A DNA stretch of 64,000 bases from an uncultured Ruminiclostridium sp. (GTDB lineage Bacteria; Bacillota; Clostridia; Oscillospirales; Ruminococcaceae): assembly GCA_934454635.1 (NCBI GenBank), contig CAKSFR010000001.1:124001-188000 (forward strand), read 5' to 3'. Shown piece by piece: positions 32,919 to 41,971 of the stretch. The notes under the pieces were generated by a model. The model did not search any database, had not been told where the DNA came from, and saw nothing but the letters and a program-made list of their open reading frames with translations. The stretch's first letter is position 1; every line of letters starts with the position of its first letter. Both the position numbers and the translations under genes were made by a program.

Positions 32919-34142
32919 ATGGAGTATATTAACGGCGGCGTTTGTGCCGCAAAGGGATTTAAAGCAAGCGGCGTTTACTGTGGAATAAAGGAAAATTCCA
33001 CAAAAAAATTTGACCTTGGCATGGTCGTTTCTGATGTTGAATGCAGCGTTGCCGCGGTATACACAACAAACAAGGTAAAAGGCGCTCCGATTATTGTTAC
33101 AAAGAAAAATCTTGCAGCTACGGGCGGCAAGGCAAAGGCTGTAATCGTCAACTCGAAAAATGCAAACACAAGCAACCCCGATGGCGAAGAAAAGGCTTAC
33201 GAAATGTGTCGGCTTACCGCAGACGCGCTCGGAATAAAGCCTGAGGAGGTTATTGTCGCTTCAACCGGCGTTATCGGTCAGGTCCTGCCGATTGAACCTA
33301 TCCAAAAGGGCTTGCCGGAGTTGGTTGCTAAACTTTCGTATACGGGCAACATTGACGCAGCAACCGCAATCATGACGACGGATACGGTGCGTAAGGAAGC
33401 TGCGGTTGAGTTTGAAATTGGCGGAAAGATTTGTCACCTCGGCGGAATGGCTAAAGGAAGCGGAATGATTCATCCGAACATGGCGACAACGCTAAATTTC
33501 ATTACTACAGACGCTGCAATAAGCGGTGAGATGCTGCAAAAGGCTCTGAGCGAGGTCGTTAAGTTTACTTATAACTGTCTTTCGGTTGACGGCGATACTT
33601 CTACAAATGATATGGTAACCGTTCTTTCAAACGGACTCGCGGGCAACAATGAAATTGTATCCGACAACGGCGATTTTCAAACGTTTAAATCGGCGCTTTT
33701 TACCGTTATGAGAGATCTTACCAAAATGCTGGCTAAAGACGGCGAGGGCGCAACCAAACTTGTTGAATGTATATGCCGTGGAGTCAAGGACGTTGATACG
33801 GCAATAATTGCAGCAAAAAGCGTTATCCGCTCCCCTCTTGTAAAATGCGCAATGTACGGCGCGGACGCAAACTGCGGGCGTATTCTCTGCGCTCTCGGTT
33901 ATGCCGACGCCGATTATGACGTTTCAAAAGCGGACGTTTACTATATTTCAAAGGCGGGAAAAATTCTCGTTTGTGAAAATGGATTCGGGCTTCAGTTTGA
34001 CGAAGATTTGGCGAAGAAAATTCTTTCAGAAGACGAAATCACAATTCTTGTTGAGCTTCATTCAGGCGACGCCGAAGCTACCGCATGGGGTTGCGACCTA
34101 ACATACGACTATGTAAAAATAAACGGCGATTACAGAAGCTGA
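32919..34142 (+). CDS. argJ: Glutamate N-acetyltransferase / ArgJ
   Basis: A 407-residue Ntn-fold enzyme recycling the acetyl group from N-acetylornithine to glutamate. The self-cleavage site is KGSGMIHPNMAT-T, with Thr190 as the new N-terminal nucleophile, giving alpha and beta chains. With ArgJ present no argE is needed and none is seen. Whether it also uses acetyl-CoA cannot be read from the sequence. Confidence 0.95.
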   Translation: MEYINGGVCAAKGFKASGVYCGIKENSTKKFDLGMVVSDVECSVAAVYTTNKVKGAPIIVTKKNLAATGGKAKAVIVNSKNANTSNPDGEEKAYEMCRLTADALGIKPEEVIVASTGVIGQVLPIEPIQKGLPELVAKLSYTGNIDAATAIMTTDTVRKEAAVEFEIGGKICHLGGMAKGSGMIHPNMATTLNFITTDAAISGEMLQKALSEVVKFTYNCLSVDGDTSTNDMVTVLSNGLAGNNEIVSDNGDFQTFKSALFTVMRDLTKMLAKDGEGATKLVECICRGVKDVDTAIIAAKSVIRSPLVKCAMYGADANCGRILCALGYADADYDVSKADVYYISKAGKILVCENGFGLQFDEDLAKKILSEDEITILVELHSGDAEATAWGCDLTYDYVKINGDYRS

Positions 34143-34153
34143 GGAGAAAGAAA

Positions 34154-35005
34154 ATGCAGATAAACAATGATACGCGCGCTTCGATTTTAAGCGACGCACT
34201 TCCCTATATTCAGAAATATTCCAACAAGGTTATTGTCGTAAAATACGGTGGAAACGCAATGACAAATGACGCTCTGAAGCAGGCTGTAATGTCTGATATT
34301 GTACTTTTAAGTGCAATCGGCATGAAAATAGTACTTGTTCACGGCGGAGGTCCCGAAATCAACGATATGCTTAAACGCGTGGGAAAAGAAAGCAAATTTG
34401 TAAATGGGCTGCGATACACGGACGAGGAAACCGTTGAAATTGTTCAAATGGTTCTCTGCGGAAAGGTAAATAAGGCGCTTGTTGAAATGCTTCACGAACA
34501 TAAAGGAAAGGCAATAGGTCTTTGCGGGCTTGACGGACACATGATCGAAGCGAAACAGCTCAACCCGGATCTGGGGCTTGTCGGAGAGATAACAAAAATT
34601 GACCCGACCATTATAAACGACACTCTCGGCAACGGTTATATTCCTGTTATTTCTACGCTTGCTAGCAGCGACGACGGAACTGTTTATAATATTAACGCGG
34701 ATACGGCGGCTGCACGCATAGCAGCGGAAATGAAAGCGGAAAGTCTTTTCCTTATGACCGATATTGTCGGATTACTCAAAGACAAGGATGATGAAAGCAC
34801 GCTTATCCCTATGGTCGGGGTCAGCGAAGTGCCTTACCTCAAGAAGCAAGGCATAATTTCAGGCGGCATGATTCCTAAAATAGACTGCTGCGTTGAAGCG
34901 GTTCGCCGCGGAGTAAAAAAAGCAAATATTATCGACGGTCGAGTTCCTCACTCAATTTTAATTGAGCTTCTGACAAATGAAGGTCTTGGAACAATGATCG
35001 TTTAA
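34154..35005 (+). CDS. argB: Acetylglutamate kinase
   Basis: A 283-residue kinase phosphorylating N-acetylglutamate. Motifs VVKYGGNAM, LVHGGGPEI and the substrate region LGLVGEI and YNINADTAAARIA are present. The usual arginine-sensitive N-terminal helix is represented by residues 1-25, so feedback inhibition by arginine is plausible. The ATG at 34154 has GAGGAG upstream overlapping the argJ stop. Confidence 0.96.
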   Translation: MQINNDTRASILSDALPYIQKYSNKVIVVKYGGNAMTNDALKQAVMSDIVLLSAIGMKIVLVHGGGPEINDMLKRVGKESKFVNGLRYTDEETVEIVQMVLCGKVNKALVEMLHEHKGKAIGLCGLDGHMIEAKQLNPDLGLVGEITKIDPTIINDTLGNGYIPVISTLASSDDGTVYNINADTAAARIAAEMKAESLFLMTDIVGLLKDKDDESTLIPMVGVSEVPYLKKQGIISGGMIPKIDCCVEAVRRGVKKANIIDGRVPHSILIELLTNEGLGTMIV

Positions 35006-35017
35006 CGGGTGATAAGT

Positions 35018-36184
35018 ATGAATACTATAGAACAATTTAATGAACACGTTATGGGAACGTACGGACGTTATCCTCTGGTTCTCGAAAGCGGAAGCTGCAC
35101 TGACGCAAAAGATGAGAACGGGGAATGCTATATTGATTTCGGAAGCGGAATCGGCACAAATTCGCTGGGATACTGCGACGACAAATGGGTTGACGCGGTA
35201 TGCACTCAGGTTAAGCAGATTCAGCATACCTCAAACTATTATTACACAAAGGTTCAGGCTGATTTTTCACAAAAGCTCGCAGAAATGAGCGGAATGAAAA
35301 AAATGTTTTTTGGAAATTCCGGTGCCGAAGCAAACGAATGTGCAATTAAAATTGCAAGAAAATACAGCTTTGACAAATATGGAAAGGGTCGCCACACAAT
35401 AATTACGCTTGTAAATTCTTTTCACGGAAGAACACTCACCACACTTTCCGCGACAGGTCAAGACGTTTTCCATAATTACTTCTTCCCTTTTACCGAGGGT
35501 TTTGTATATGCTGAAGCAAATAATATTCAAGACCTTCATTCAAAAATTGACGATACGGTATGCGCAATCATGTTTGAGTATATTCAGGGCGAAGGCGGCG
35601 TAAATGCACTTAACCGCGATTTTGTCGATGAGATATTTAAAATTGCCGCCGAAAAAGATATTCTGACAATATCCGATGAAGTCCAGACAGGCGTTGGCCG
35701 CACGGGTCTTTTCCTTGCGGGCGATCACTACGGCAGAAAAGCCGATATAATCACCCTTGCAAAGGGGATTGCAGGCGGGCTTCCGATGGGCGTTTGTCTT
35801 GCAGACAAAAAATGTTCGGGCGTACTTACTCCCGGAACACACGGTTCGACTTTTGGCGGAAATCCTGTTTGCTGCGCAGGCGGTCTAACCGTTTTGGAAA
35901 GACTTGCTTCGCCCGGATTTCTGAATGAGGTGACAGAAAAAGCCGAATATCTGCGCAAAAAGCTGTTGGAAATTGACGAAGTTGAAGCACTCAGCGGAAT
36001 AGGTATGATGATAGGAATTACATTAAAAACAAAAATTGCCGCAGATGTTGCAAAACAGGCGCTTGACCAAGGTTTGCTGGTACTTACCGCAAAATCAAAG
36101 GTTCGTCTGTTACCACCGCTCACTATAAGCTACGAGGCTATCGACAAGGGCGTCGAAATTCTGAAAAATATACTTAATTCTTAA
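35018..36184 (+). CDS. argD: Acetylornithine aminotransferase
   Basis: A 388-residue PLP enzyme of class III. Seen are FGNSGAEANECAIKIAR, the SFHGRT block, DEVQTGVGRTG, and the PLP lysine in ITLAKGIAGGLPMG. I use the ATG at 35018 with CGGGTGA upstream; a GTG at 35009 is an alternative. It follows argB by 12 bases. Confidence 0.95.
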   Translation: MNTIEQFNEHVMGTYGRYPLVLESGSCTDAKDENGECYIDFGSGIGTNSLGYCDDKWVDAVCTQVKQIQHTSNYYYTKVQADFSQKLAEMSGMKKMFFGNSGAEANECAIKIARKYSFDKYGKGRHTIITLVNSFHGRTLTTLSATGQDVFHNYFFPFTEGFVYAEANNIQDLHSKIDDTVCAIMFEYIQGEGGVNALNRDFVDEIFKIAAEKDILTISDEVQTGVGRTGLFLAGDHYGRKADIITLAKGIAGGLPMGVCLADKKCSGVLTPGTHGSTFGGNPVCCAGGLTVLERLASPGFLNEVTEKAEYLRKKLLEIDEVEALSGIGMMIGITLKTKIAADVAKQALDQGLLVLTAKSKVRLLPPLTISYEAIDKGVEILKNILNS

Positions 36185-36203
36185 CATTCACAGGAGGGTT
36201 TAC

Positions 36204-37118
36204 ATGAAACACTTATTGAAAATGCTTGATTTAAGCACCGATGAAATTATTTCGATTTTAAATCTCGCCGACCAACTCAAATATGAGCAGAAGAACGGTA
36301 TTGAACACAAACGTCTTTCCGGAAAAACTTTGGGCATGATTTTCCAGAAATCTTCTACGAGAACCCGCGTTTCTTTTGAAACAGGAATGTATCAGCTCGG
36401 CGGTCAGCCGCTTTTCCTCTCCTCAAGAGATCTCCAGATAGGAAGAGGCGAACCTATTCAGGATACTGCAAGAGTTCTCTCAAGATATCTTGACGGAATC
36501 ATGATCCGCACGTTTGAGCAAGCGGAAGTTGAAGCGCTTGTCGAATACGGCTCAATTCCGATTATCAACGGACTTACAGACTTCTGTCATCCCTGTCAGG
36601 TTCTTGCCGACTTAATGACCATTCGCGAATATAAGAATAAGCTTGATGGACTTAACTTCTGCTATATCGGTGACGGAAATAATATGGCAAACTCTCTTAC
36701 GGTAGGCTGCTTAAAGGTCGGAATGAATGTGAGCCTTGCCTGCCCTGACGGATATCACCCCGACAAGCAGGTGCTTGATTTCACAAATCAATACCCTGGG
36801 AAATTCAGAATAGTAAGCTCGCCTGTTGAAGCTGCGAAAAATGCAGATGTTCTCTATACCGATGTCTGGGCATCTATGGGACAGGAAGATGAAGCTGCGA
36901 TCCGCAGAAAAGCATTTGCAGGATATCAGATAAACGACGAGGTAATGACGGTAACTAATCCCGAATGTATGGTTCTTCATTGCTTACCCGCTCACCGCGA
37001 GGAAGAAATTACAGGAAAAGTTTTTGAGGAACACGCAAACGAAATATTTGACGAAGCAGAAAACCGTTTACACGCTCAGAAAGCTGTAATGGTAATTCTC
37101 ATGGAAGACAAGGATTAA
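36204..37118 (+). CDS. argF: Ornithine carbamoyltransferase
   Basis: A 304-residue enzyme making citrulline. Carbamoyl-phosphate motif SSTRTRVSFE, ornithine motif HCLPAHR, and the FCHPCQVLADL block are present. AGGAGGG lies eight bases before the ATG. It is the last gene of the arginine run and is closed by a terminator. Confidence 0.96.
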   Translation: MKHLLKMLDLSTDEIISILNLADQLKYEQKNGIEHKRLSGKTLGMIFQKSSTRTRVSFETGMYQLGGQPLFLSSRDLQIGRGEPIQDTARVLSRYLDGIMIRTFEQAEVEALVEYGSIPIINGLTDFCHPCQVLADLMTIREYKNKLDGLNFCYIGDGNNMANSLTVGCLKVGMNVSLACPDGYHPDKQVLDFTNQYPGKFRIVSSPVEAAKNADVLYTDVWASMGQEDEAAIRRKAFAGYQINDEVMTVTNPECMVLHCLPAHREEEITGKVFEEHANEIFDEAENRLHAQKAVMVILMEDKD

Positions 37119-37130
37119 ATAAACTACAGC

Positions 37131-37164
37131 AAAAGGCTTGAACTGAACGGTCCAAGCCTTTTTT
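37131..37164. terminator. Bidirectional terminator between argF and rex2
   Basis: AAAAGGCTTG (37131-37140) pairs with CAAGCCTTTT (37153-37162), followed by TT on the plus strand and preceded by A residues that give a T-run on the minus strand. It separates convergent genes. Confidence 0.85.
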
Positions 37165-37812
37165 CTATAAATCGCTGTCCGTAATATTGCTCACCCCGTA
37201 GCACAGCGCCAATAAACTGTCGCCAAGGTGGACATTTTCGACCACAATGCCGCTGTGTTCCAGATTTATGTCATAATGTGAAAAATTCCAGAAAGCCTTT
37301 ATCCCAAGGTTTATGAGTAATTCGCAAACCTGCGGAGCAGCAGTCTTCGGAATGCAAAGTATTGCTATCTGCGGCTGCTGCTGACGACAAAATTCAGATA
37401 ATTTATCTGTATTCATTACCCTGTTTCCGCATACCTCAGTTCCAATCACTTTTTCATCGGTATCGAAAATTCCGCAAAGTTTACAGCCATACTTCTCAAA
37501 ATTCAGATGCAGCGCAATCGCACGTCCGAGATTTCCAACACCGATAAGTATTGTTTTATGCTGCTTGTTTACGCCCAGAATAGAGCCGATTTCATCACGC
37601 AGCTCTGCAACATTGTAACCGTAGCCCTGCTGTCCGAAGCCTCCGAAGCAGTTAAGATCCTGACGTATCTGAGAGGCGGTAAGCCTCATTTTCTCGGCTA
37701 ATTCACGCGAAGAAATTTTGCTTACGCCTTCATTTTCCAATTCGCCCAAAAAGCGGTAATACCTCGGAAGCCGACGGATAACGGATTTTGATATTTTTTC
37801 ACTTTTCGCCAT
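37165..37812 (-). CDS. rex: Second Rex-family redox-sensing repressor
   Basis: A 215-residue paralogue of the Rex at 8609-9226. Winged helix with VIRRLPRYYRFL and MRLTASQIRQDLNCFGGFGQQGYGYNV; NAD(H) motif LIGVGNLGRAIALHLNF. The GFGQQGYGYNV wing is of the classical Rex type, whereas the first copy has GAGRPKTGYNV. The start at 37812 has GAGG seven bases upstream and lies 10 bases beyond the icd stop, so it is co-transcribed with acn-traX-icd. Confidence 0.9.
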   Translation of the reverse strand: MAKSEKISKSVIRRLPRYYRFLGELENEGVSKISSRELAEKMRLTASQIRQDLNCFGGFGQQGYGYNVAELRDEIGSILGVNKQHKTILIGVGNLGRAIALHLNFEKYGCKLCGIFDTDEKVIGTEVCGNRVMNTDKLSEFCRQQQPQIAILCIPKTAAPQVCELLINLGIKAFWNFSHYDINLEHSGIVVENVHLGDSLLALCYGVSNITDSDL

Positions 37813-37822
37813 CGCGATAACC

Positions 37823-39040
37823 TCAATAGGCAAGCATAGCCTTTAAATGTTCATTAATTTCAAGCAGAAAATCTTCGGTATTTACCTTTCTCTTGTTTTC
37901 AAGTGATGAGAGAACGTAAAGGTCGCCGGTCATAACACCGTCCTCGATTGTTTTTACGGTTGCCTTTTCAAGTTTTTCGGCAAAATCTGAAAGCGCTTTA
38001 TTTCCGTCAAGTTCACCGCGCTTTTTAAGCGCGCCTGTCCATGCAAAAATTGTTGCAACAGAGTTAGTTGACGTTTCTTCGCCCTTGAGATGCTTGTAGT
38101 AATGTCTTGTAACAGTGCCGTGCGCAGCTTCGTATTCATAAATTCCGTCGGGCGAAACCAATACTGACGTCATCATTCCAAGGCTGCCAAAAGCTGTTGC
38201 AACCATGTCGGACATAACATCTCCGTCATAGTTTTTGCACGCCCAGATATATCCGCCCTCAGAACGAACAACTCTCGCAACTGCGTCATCGATAAGCGTA
38301 TAGAAATACTCAATTCCGGCGCTCTCGAATTTTTCCTTATATTCGGTTTCGTAAATTTCAGCAAAAATGTCCTTAAATGTGTGGTCGTATTTCTTAGAAA
38401 TGGTATCCTTTGTTGCAAACCACAGATCCTGCTTTGTGTCAAGCGCAAAATTGAAGCAGGCTCTTGCAAAAGACGCAATGCTCGCATTTATGTTGTGAAG
38501 CCCCTGGATAATGCCGTCTGAACCGTTAAATGTATGGATTAGAGCGCGTTCTTCCGTTCCGTCGGGCGCAGTTACAACCAGTTCGCACTTTGAGCCGTCC
38601 TTAACCTTCATTTCGGTATTCTTGTACACATCTCCGTATGCGTGACGCGCAATCGTAATAGGCTTTGTCCATGTAGGAATAAGCGAATTGATACCCTTTA
38701 CGATAATCGGTGCACGAAAAACCGTGCCGTCAAGAATTGCACGAATCGTACCGTTAGGTGATTTCCACATTTCTTTAAGGTTGTACTCAGTCATTCTCTG
38801 CGCATTCGGAGTGATTGTTGCGCACTTTACTGCAACGCCGTATTTTTTTGCCGCGTTGGCGCTGTCAACGGTAACCTTATCATCGGTTTCGTTGCGGTGA
38901 ACTAGTCCGAGGTCGTAATATTCGGTCTTTAAATCAATATAAGGGGTAAGCAGGATATCCTTGATCATTTTCCAAATTATTCTGGTCATTTCGTCGCCGT
39001 CCATTTCAACAATGGGCGTAGTCATCTGAATTTTTGACAT
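37823..39040 (-). CDS. icd: NADP-dependent isocitrate dehydrogenase, eukaryote-like subfamily
   Basis: A 405-residue enzyme making 2-oxoglutarate. Begins [20 protein letters not shown], characteristic of the dimeric eukaryotic-type NADP-IDH rather than the E. coli type. Other marks are [16 protein letters not shown] and [13 protein letters not shown]. The long frame from 39166 is not used because AGAAAGGA precedes the ATG at 39040. It supplies 2-oxoglutarate for glutamate and hence for the arginine genes on the other strand. Confidence 0.94.
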   Translation of the reverse strand: MSKIQMTTPIVEMDGDEMTRIIWKMIKDILLTPYIDLKTEYYDLGLVHRNETDDKVTVDSANAAKKYGVAVKCATITPNAQRMTEYNLKEMWKSPNGTIRAILDGTVFRAPIIVKGINSLIPTWTKPITIARHAYGDVYKNTEMKVKDGSKCELVVTAPDGTEERALIHTFNGSDGIIQGLHNINASIASFARACFNFALDTKQDLWFATKDTISKKYDHTFKDIFAEIYETEYKEKFESAGIEYFYTLIDDAVARVVRSEGGYIWACKNYDGDVMSDMVATAFGSLGMMTSVLVSPDGIYEYEAAHGTVTRHYYKHLKGEETSTNSVATIFAWTGALKKRGELDGNKALSDFAEKLEKATVKTIEDGVMTGDLYVLSSLENKRKVNTEDFLLEINEHLKAMLAY

Positions 39041-39093
39041 TTTAAAAATTCCTTTCTGATAATTCTTGCAAAATTTTCGTTGTTGAGTATTTT

Positions 39094-39837
39094 TTAAGTC
39101 AACACAATATATTTTAGGATACAAAGAACAAGAAGATGCGCGGGGTAAAAAATATAGAAAAACCATTTATGAACCGTCTTACCGCTTCCCCGCTCTCCGT
39201 TATAACAAATCAGAAACAGCGGTGCAACGAGCAGTCCGAACTGCCATAGAACCGTATAAAAAGGCACATCTCCCGAAATAAATTTCGGTATTCGCTGCAA
39301 AATCATCGCCGACATTGAAACTGTCGCTACAATGTAATACGAGCGTATCTGTAGTTTCAGATTTCCGTGATATATCCCAAAAAACAGTATCCACAGCACA
39401 CCGAAGAATGCCCAATCGCCAACCATTGATAAAATGCAGATAAGAATAACCGCAAACACTTTTTGAGGACGAGTTTCCGCTCCGTTCCATATGTGAAGCG
39501 CCAGCAAACCGAGAAAAAGCGTATATATGACGCTTTGCGCCAATAAAAAGCGTCCGCTTTCAAACAGATCACCACCAAGCTCAAACCATGCGAACGGAAG
39601 CCATGAAATAAGCGCAAATATTCCGAGCCGCAGGAGGTATTTCCTCACATTTCTCGTGTAGAAATATCCCTCGGCAACGAAATAGCACATAACCGGCGCG
39701 GTAAATCTTCCTATAAAATGCATTATCTGCCCCGCAGCGCTGAACATTGGCACAAACGCCCATGCGACGTGGTCGATAAGCATTGCTAAAACGGCAATAT
39801 ATTTGAGTTGATTGCGATTAAGCGAGATTTTACTCAT
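39094..39837 (-). CDS. TraX family membrane protein
   Basis: A 247-residue protein with about seven membrane helices and the family N-terminus [18 protein letters not shown]. In the F plasmid TraX acetylates pilin; chromosomal Firmicute copies are of unknown acceptor. It starts within the acn stop (ATGA overlap), so it is translationally coupled to aconitase, and icd follows 53 bases later. The link to the citrate-cycle genes is unexplained. Confidence 0.88.
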   Translation of the reverse strand: MSKISLNRNQLKYIAVLAMLIDHVAWAFVPMFSAAGQIMHFIGRFTAPVMCYFVAEGYFYTRNVRKYLLRLGIFALISWLPFAWFELGGDLFESGRFLLAQSVIYTLFLGLLALHIWNGAETRPQKVFAVILICILSMVGDWAFFGVLWILFFGIYHGNLKLQIRSYYIVATVSMSAMILQRIPKFISGDVPFYTVLWQFGLLVAPLFLICYNGERGSGKTVHKWFFYIFYPAHLLVLCILKYIVLT

Positions 39838-41774
39838 TTTTTGAGGGATTCTCTCGTATAATCAAGCAGACCGCCGGCGAGCATAATATCCTTTGTTCTT
39901 CCCGTAAGTTCACAGAGAACGGGGATTTCCTTGCCGTTTGTCTTATTTATAACAACAAGCTGAGTTTTTCCATTTGTAACCGCTTCTCTTACATCGACAA
40001 TTTCAAGCTTGTCACCCTCGGAAATACTGTCGTAATCCGCTTCGTTAACAAATGTCAGCGGAAGAATGCCTGCGTTTATAAGATTAGCACGGTGGATTCT
40101 CGCAAAGCTCTTTACCAGAACCGCTTTTACACCGAGGTAAAGTGGCGCAAGAGCTGCGTGTTCACGCGAAGAACCCTGTCCGTAATTTGCTCCGCCTACG
40201 ATAATGCTTTCCCCCATTTCCTTTGCACGCTCGGGGAACTTTTCATCGCATACAGTAAAGCAGTAATTCGATATAGCGGGAATGTTTGAACGCAGAGGAA
40301 GAATTTTCGCTCCTGCGGGCATGATATGGTCGGTCGTGATATTGTCGCCGACTTTAAGCGAACAGCCGCAGGAAATTGTTTCCTGTAAAGGCGCAGTCTT
40401 TGGGAAAGGCTTGATGTTTGGACCGCGGAGAATTTCAACGCTGTCCATATCCGCTTCTGAAGCGGGCGGAACAACCATATTGTCGTTGATAATAAATTCT
40501 TCGGGAAGCTTAAAATCGGGCATTTCGCCGAGAGTTCTGGGATCTGTAAGCACGCCGTTGATTGCTGAAACAGCCGCAAGTTCGGGCGAAACAAGATATA
40601 TCTGACCGTCCTTTGTTCCGCTTCTGCCTTCAAAATTACGGTTAAACGTGCGCAGAGATATTCCCTTTGAGTTTGGCGACTGTCCCATGCCGATGCACGG
40701 ACCGCACGCGCTTTCAAGTATTCTTGCACCGGCGTCAATCATTATTGCAAGCGCACCATTCTGAGCAAGCATATTCAAAACCTGCTTTGAGCCGGGCGCG
40801 ATAGAAAGAGACACATCGGGATGAACCGTCTTTCCCTTTAAGATATAAGCAACCTTCATCATGTCAAGCAGTGAGCTGTTCGTACATGAACCGATACATA
40901 CCTGATCGATTTTCATATTGCCTATCTCGTCAACGCTCTTTACATTGTCGGGAGAGTGAGGACAAGCCGCAAGCGGAACAAGCTCGGAGAGATTGATTTT
41001 AAGTTCTTCATCATAAACCGCGTCAGGGTCTGCCGCAAGCGGAACCCACACTTCCTCGCGCTTCTGAGCCTTTAAGAAAGCCTTTGTAACCTCATCGGAC
41101 GGAAAAATAGAAGTCGTCGCGCCAAGCTCTGCGCCCATGTTGGTTATTGTGGCGCGTTCAGGCACAGAAAGCGTCTTAACGCCTTCGCCGCAGTATTCAA
41201 TAACCTTTCCGACGCCGCCTTTAACAGACATTCTTCTCAGGACTTCAAGTATAACGTCCTTTGCGGCAACCCACGGAGAAAGCTTTCCGGTGAGTTCAAC
41301 CTTGACAACCTTTGGATAAGTAATATAATAAGCTCCGCCGCCCATTGCTACAGCAACATCAAGACCGCCTGCGCCCATAGCAAGCATACCGATACCGCCG
41401 CCTGTCGGAGTATGGCTGTCAGAGCCGATAAGAGTCTTTCCGGGAATACCGAAGCGCTCAAGATGAACCTGATGACATATTCCGTTACCGGGTCTGCTGA
41501 AATATATGCCGTGCTTTTTTGCTACCGAGCCTATAAAGCGATGGTCATCTGCATTTTCAAAGCCTGACTGAAGCGTGTTATGGTCGATATACGCCACACT
41601 TCTTTCAGTTTTTACGCGCGGAACGCCCATTGCTTCAAATTCAAGATAAGCCATAGTTCCCGTCGCGTCCTGCGTCAGCGTCTGGTCGATACGAAGCCCG
41701 ATTTCAGTCCCTTTAACAGGCTCGCCGTCAACGATATGTGCGTGGATAATTTTTTCTGTAAGAGTAAGTCCCAT
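39834..41774 (-). CDS. acn: Aconitate hydratase
   Basis: A 646-residue [4Fe-4S] enzyme converting citrate to isocitrate. The cluster cysteines are in the GSCTNSS and SACGPCIGMG motifs and one near residue 282. The swivel domain has GGANYGQGSSREHAA. Length and motifs match the mitochondrial-like subfamily rather than the ~890-residue AcnA. GGAGG lies before the ATG at 41774. First gene of acn-traX-icd-rex2. Confidence 0.94.
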   Translation of the reverse strand: MGLTLTEKIIHAHIVDGEPVKGTEIGLRIDQTLTQDATGTMAYLEFEAMGVPRVKTERSVAYIDHNTLQSGFENADDHRFIGSVAKKHGIYFSRPGNGICHQVHLERFGIPGKTLIGSDSHTPTGGGIGMLAMGAGGLDVAVAMGGGAYYITYPKVVKVELTGKLSPWVAAKDVILEVLRRMSVKGGVGKVIEYCGEGVKTLSVPERATITNMGAELGATTSIFPSDEVTKAFLKAQKREEVWVPLAADPDAVYDEELKINLSELVPLAACPHSPDNVKSVDEIGNMKIDQVCIGSCTNSSLLDMMKVAYILKGKTVHPDVSLSIAPGSKQVLNMLAQNGALAIMIDAGARILESACGPCIGMGQSPNSKGISLRTFNRNFEGRSGTKDGQIYLVSPELAAVSAINGVLTDPRTLGEMPDFKLPEEFIINDNMVVPPASEADMDSVEILRGPNIKPFPKTAPLQETISCGCSLKVGDNITTDHIMPAGAKILPLRSNIPAISNYCFTVCDEKFPERAKEMGESIIVGGANYGQGSSREHAALAPLYLGVKAVLVKSFARIHRANLINAGILPLTFVNEADYDSISEGDKLEIVDVREAVTNGKTQLVVINKTNGKEIPVLCELTGRTKDIMLAGGLLDYTRESLKK

Positions 41775-41804
41775 TGGTTTTGCCTCCTTTTTAATACTAT
41801 ATTT

Positions 41805-41833
41805 ATTGTACTATTTTTTATAGGTTTTGTCAA
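41805..41833 (-). promoter_or_regulatory. acn promoter
   Basis: Minus-strand TTGACA (41833-41828), 17 bases, TACAAT (41810-41805), 31 bases before the start codon. Confidence 0.8.
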
Positions 41834-41905
41834 GGAAAAACGTGGTGAAATGAATTAAAGTTTTTTTAAAATTTCATTTTCGATAAAACAAGTCAAAAAC
41901 AGGTA

Positions 41906-41934
41906 TTGACGAACCGAAAATCAAGTGATATAAT
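41906..41934 (+). promoter_or_regulatory. Promoter of the lipoprotein glycosidase-like gene
   Basis: TTGACG (41906-41911), 17 bases, TATAAT (41929-41934) preceded by TGA, an extended -10. Confidence 0.75.
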
Positions 41935-41971
41935 ACATAATGTATAATTATGCTTAAATATCGGAGGAAGC

